Assembly (NCBI GenBank): GCA_945910005.1
Contig: CAMDTW010000344.1
Span: 129,001-193,000 of the forward strand
Source of the DNA: Isoperla grammatica
Taxonomy: Eukaryota > Arthropoda > Insecta > Plecoptera > Perlodidae
DNA length: 64,000 nt
Direction of reading: 5' to 3'
The notes under the pieces are model-generated. The model made no database searches. It had not been told where the DNA came from and saw only the letters and a list, made by a program, of their open reading frames with translations. The translations under genes were made by a program, and so were the position numbers. This document shows positions 61,901-64,000 of the stretch, piece by piece. How positions within the stretch are numbered: the stretch's first letter is position 1; every line of letters begins with the position of its first letter.

Positions 61901-64000
61901 AAAAATAAGAATTATAGGCTGCATTCTTCAAGAGTATAATGAAAATGCATAAATTGAGTTTTTTCGTCGTTTTTGGTTAAAATATGCATAAAATATAGAA
62001 ATTGGCTGATTTCAGTCTATCTACCACAAACTTCCAGTTTTAAGAGGAATCTTGCATACGGCCGGGATTCCTAAGGGTTTCAACTAAAGTTGACAAATCG
62101 TTGTTTTAGAGCGTTTCAGGCTCCAATAAGCACAATTTGTCCATTTCGTCACGTTTCGATAACTACTTTAGAAGTTACACCAACCGTTGAAAAAAAATAA
62201 TGTTAGTGTGCATTCTGAAAGAGTATTATGAAAATGCATAAATTGAGTTTTTTGGTCGTTTTTGGTTTAAATATGCATAAAATATAGAAATTGGCTGATT
62301 TCAGTCTATCTACCACAAACTTCCAGTTTTAAGAGGAATCTTGCATACGGCCGGGATTCCTAAGGGTTTCAACCAAAGTTGACAAATCGTTGTTTTAGAG
62401 CGTTTCAGGCTCCAATAAGCACAATTTGTCCATTTCGTCACATTTCGATAACTTCTATAGAAGTTACACCCTCCGTTGAAAAATAAAAATTATAGGCTGC
62501 ATTCTTCAAGAGTATAATGAAAATGCATAAATTGAGTTTTTTCGTCGTTTTTGGTTAAAATTTGCATAAAATATAGAAATTGGCTGATTTTAGTCTATCT
62601 ACCACAAACTTCCAGTTTTAAGAGGAATCTTGCATACGGCTGGGATTCCTAAGGGTTTCAACCAAATTGCACAAATCGTTGTTTTAGAGCGTTTCAGGCT
62701 CCAATAAGCACAATTTGTCCATTTCGTCACATTTCGATAACTTCTATAGAAGTTACACCCTCCGTCGAAAAATAAGAATTATAGGTTGCATTATTCAAGA
62801 GTATAATGAAAATGCATAAATTGAGTTTTTTCGTCGTTTTTGGTTAAAATATGCATAAAAAATAGAAATTGGCTGATTTCAGTCTATCTACCACAAACTT
62901 CCAGTTTTAAGAGGAATCTTGCATACGGCCGGGATTCCTAAGGGTTTCAACCAAAGTTGACAAATCGTTGTTTTAGAGCGTTTCAGGCTCCAATAAGCAC
63001 AATTTGTCCATTTCGTCACATTTTGATAACTTCTATAGAAGTTACACCCTCCGTCGAAATATAAGAATTATAAGTTGCATTCTTCAAGAGTATAATGAAA
63101 ATGCATAAATTGAGTTTTTTCGTCGTTTTTGGTTAAAATATGCATAAAAAATAGAAATTGGCTGATTTCAGTCTATCTACCACAAACTTCCAGTTTTAAG
63201 AGGAATCTTGCATACGGCCGGGATTCCTAAGGGTTTCAACCAAAGTTGACAAATCGTTGTTTTAGAGCGTTTCAGGCTCCAATAAGCACAATTTGTCCAT
63301 TATGTCACATTTCGATAACTTCTATAGAAGTTACACCCTCCGTCGAAAAATAAGAATTATAGGTTGCATTCTTCAAGAGTATAATGAAAATGCATAAATT
63401 GAGTTTTTAGTCGTTTTTGGTTAAAATATGCATAAAAAATAGAAATTGGCTGATTTCAGTCTATCTACCACAAACTTCCAGTTTTAAGAGGAATCTTGCA
63501 TACGGCCGGGATTCCTAAGGGTTTCAACCAAAGTTGACAAATCGTTGTTTTAGAGCGTTTCAGGCTCCAATAAGCACAATTTGTCCATTTCGTCACATTT
63601 CGATAACTTCTATAGAAGGTAAACCCTCCGTTGAAAAATAAGAATTATAGGCTGCATTCTTCAAGAGTATAATGAAAATGCATAAATTGAGTTTTTTCGT
63701 CGTTTTTGGTTAAAATATGCATAAAATATAGAAATTGGCTGATTTTAGTCTATCTACCACAAACTTCCAGTTTTAAGAGGAATCTTGCATACGGCCGGGA
63801 TTCCTAAGGGTTTCAACCAAAGTTGACAAATCGTTGTTTTAGAGCGTTTCAGGCTCCAATAAGCACAATTTGTCCATTTCGTCACATTTCGATAACTTCT
63901 ATAGAAGTTACACCCTCCGTTGAAAAATAAGAATTATAGGCTGCATTCTTCAAGAGTATAATAAAAATGCATAAATTGAGTTTTTTCGTCGTTTTTGGTT

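Larger units (their letters stand above)
32241..64000. repeat. 289-bp satellite DNA array, right block (about 110 monomers)
   Basis: Resumes inside the same monomer position at which the left block stops (AAATATAG / AAATTGG) and runs to the end of the window. It has the same monomer classes as the left block. The diverged AACTACTTTAG type occurs at about 37.90, 43.97, 45.41, 49.74, 51.76, 53.21, 54.37, 56.39, 57.83 and 62.16 kb. Frames of 62-94 codons here (for example 33693, 35427, 39757, 53309, 57932) are satellite translations; those checked start at TTG. Confidence 0.97.

Overview
Eukaryotic, almost gene-free repetitive DNA, probably from an arthropod and most likely an insect. Hints are interstitial TTAGG-type repeats near 20.96 kb, several tRNA-derived SINE fragments, and a Ty3/Gypsy element primed by tRNA-Lys. 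The species cannot be named from the sequence. All comparisons below were made by eye, without alignment software.

Layout: 1-12518 and 32241-64000 are one tandem satellite array with a 289-bp AT-rich monomer (about 43 + 110 copies). It is organised in higher-order repeats: an 11-mer of 3178 bp on the left, and a 21-mer of about 6.07 kb plus a 16-mer of about 4.62 kb on the right. The array is interrupted once, at 12519-32240, by a 19.7-kb LTR retrotransposon on the minus strand. Removing the element and one copy of the 4-bp duplication ATAG restores an intact monomer.

The retrotransposon reads right to left: 5' LTR (31390-32240), a tRNA-Lys(CUU)-type primer-binding site, a very long non-coding leader, gag with one in-frame stop, a canonical -1 frameshift heptamer, an intact pol (protease, reverse transcriptase, RNase H, integrase; no env), a polypurine tract and the 3' LTR (12519-13368). 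The two LTRs differ at only 2 of 850 positions inside the shared region, so the insertion is recent.

The oddity is the leader, about 13.7 kb between PBS and gag (17659-31367). It holds two blocks of a roughly 16-bp GCGAA minisatellite (17.73-18.47 and 25.69-26.08 kb), a 559-569-bp repeat with a SINE-like core present twice, two decayed non-LTR retrotransposon fragments, a MITE, a 22.6-kb inverted repeat, a nearly perfect 142-bp-arm hairpin with a hammerhead-like core, long AGT, CAT and ATT microsatellites, poly-G runs and several tRNA-like B boxes. Either this is old material carried inside a giant element, or a burst of nested insertions happened after a very recent integration. No host protein-coding gene was recognised.
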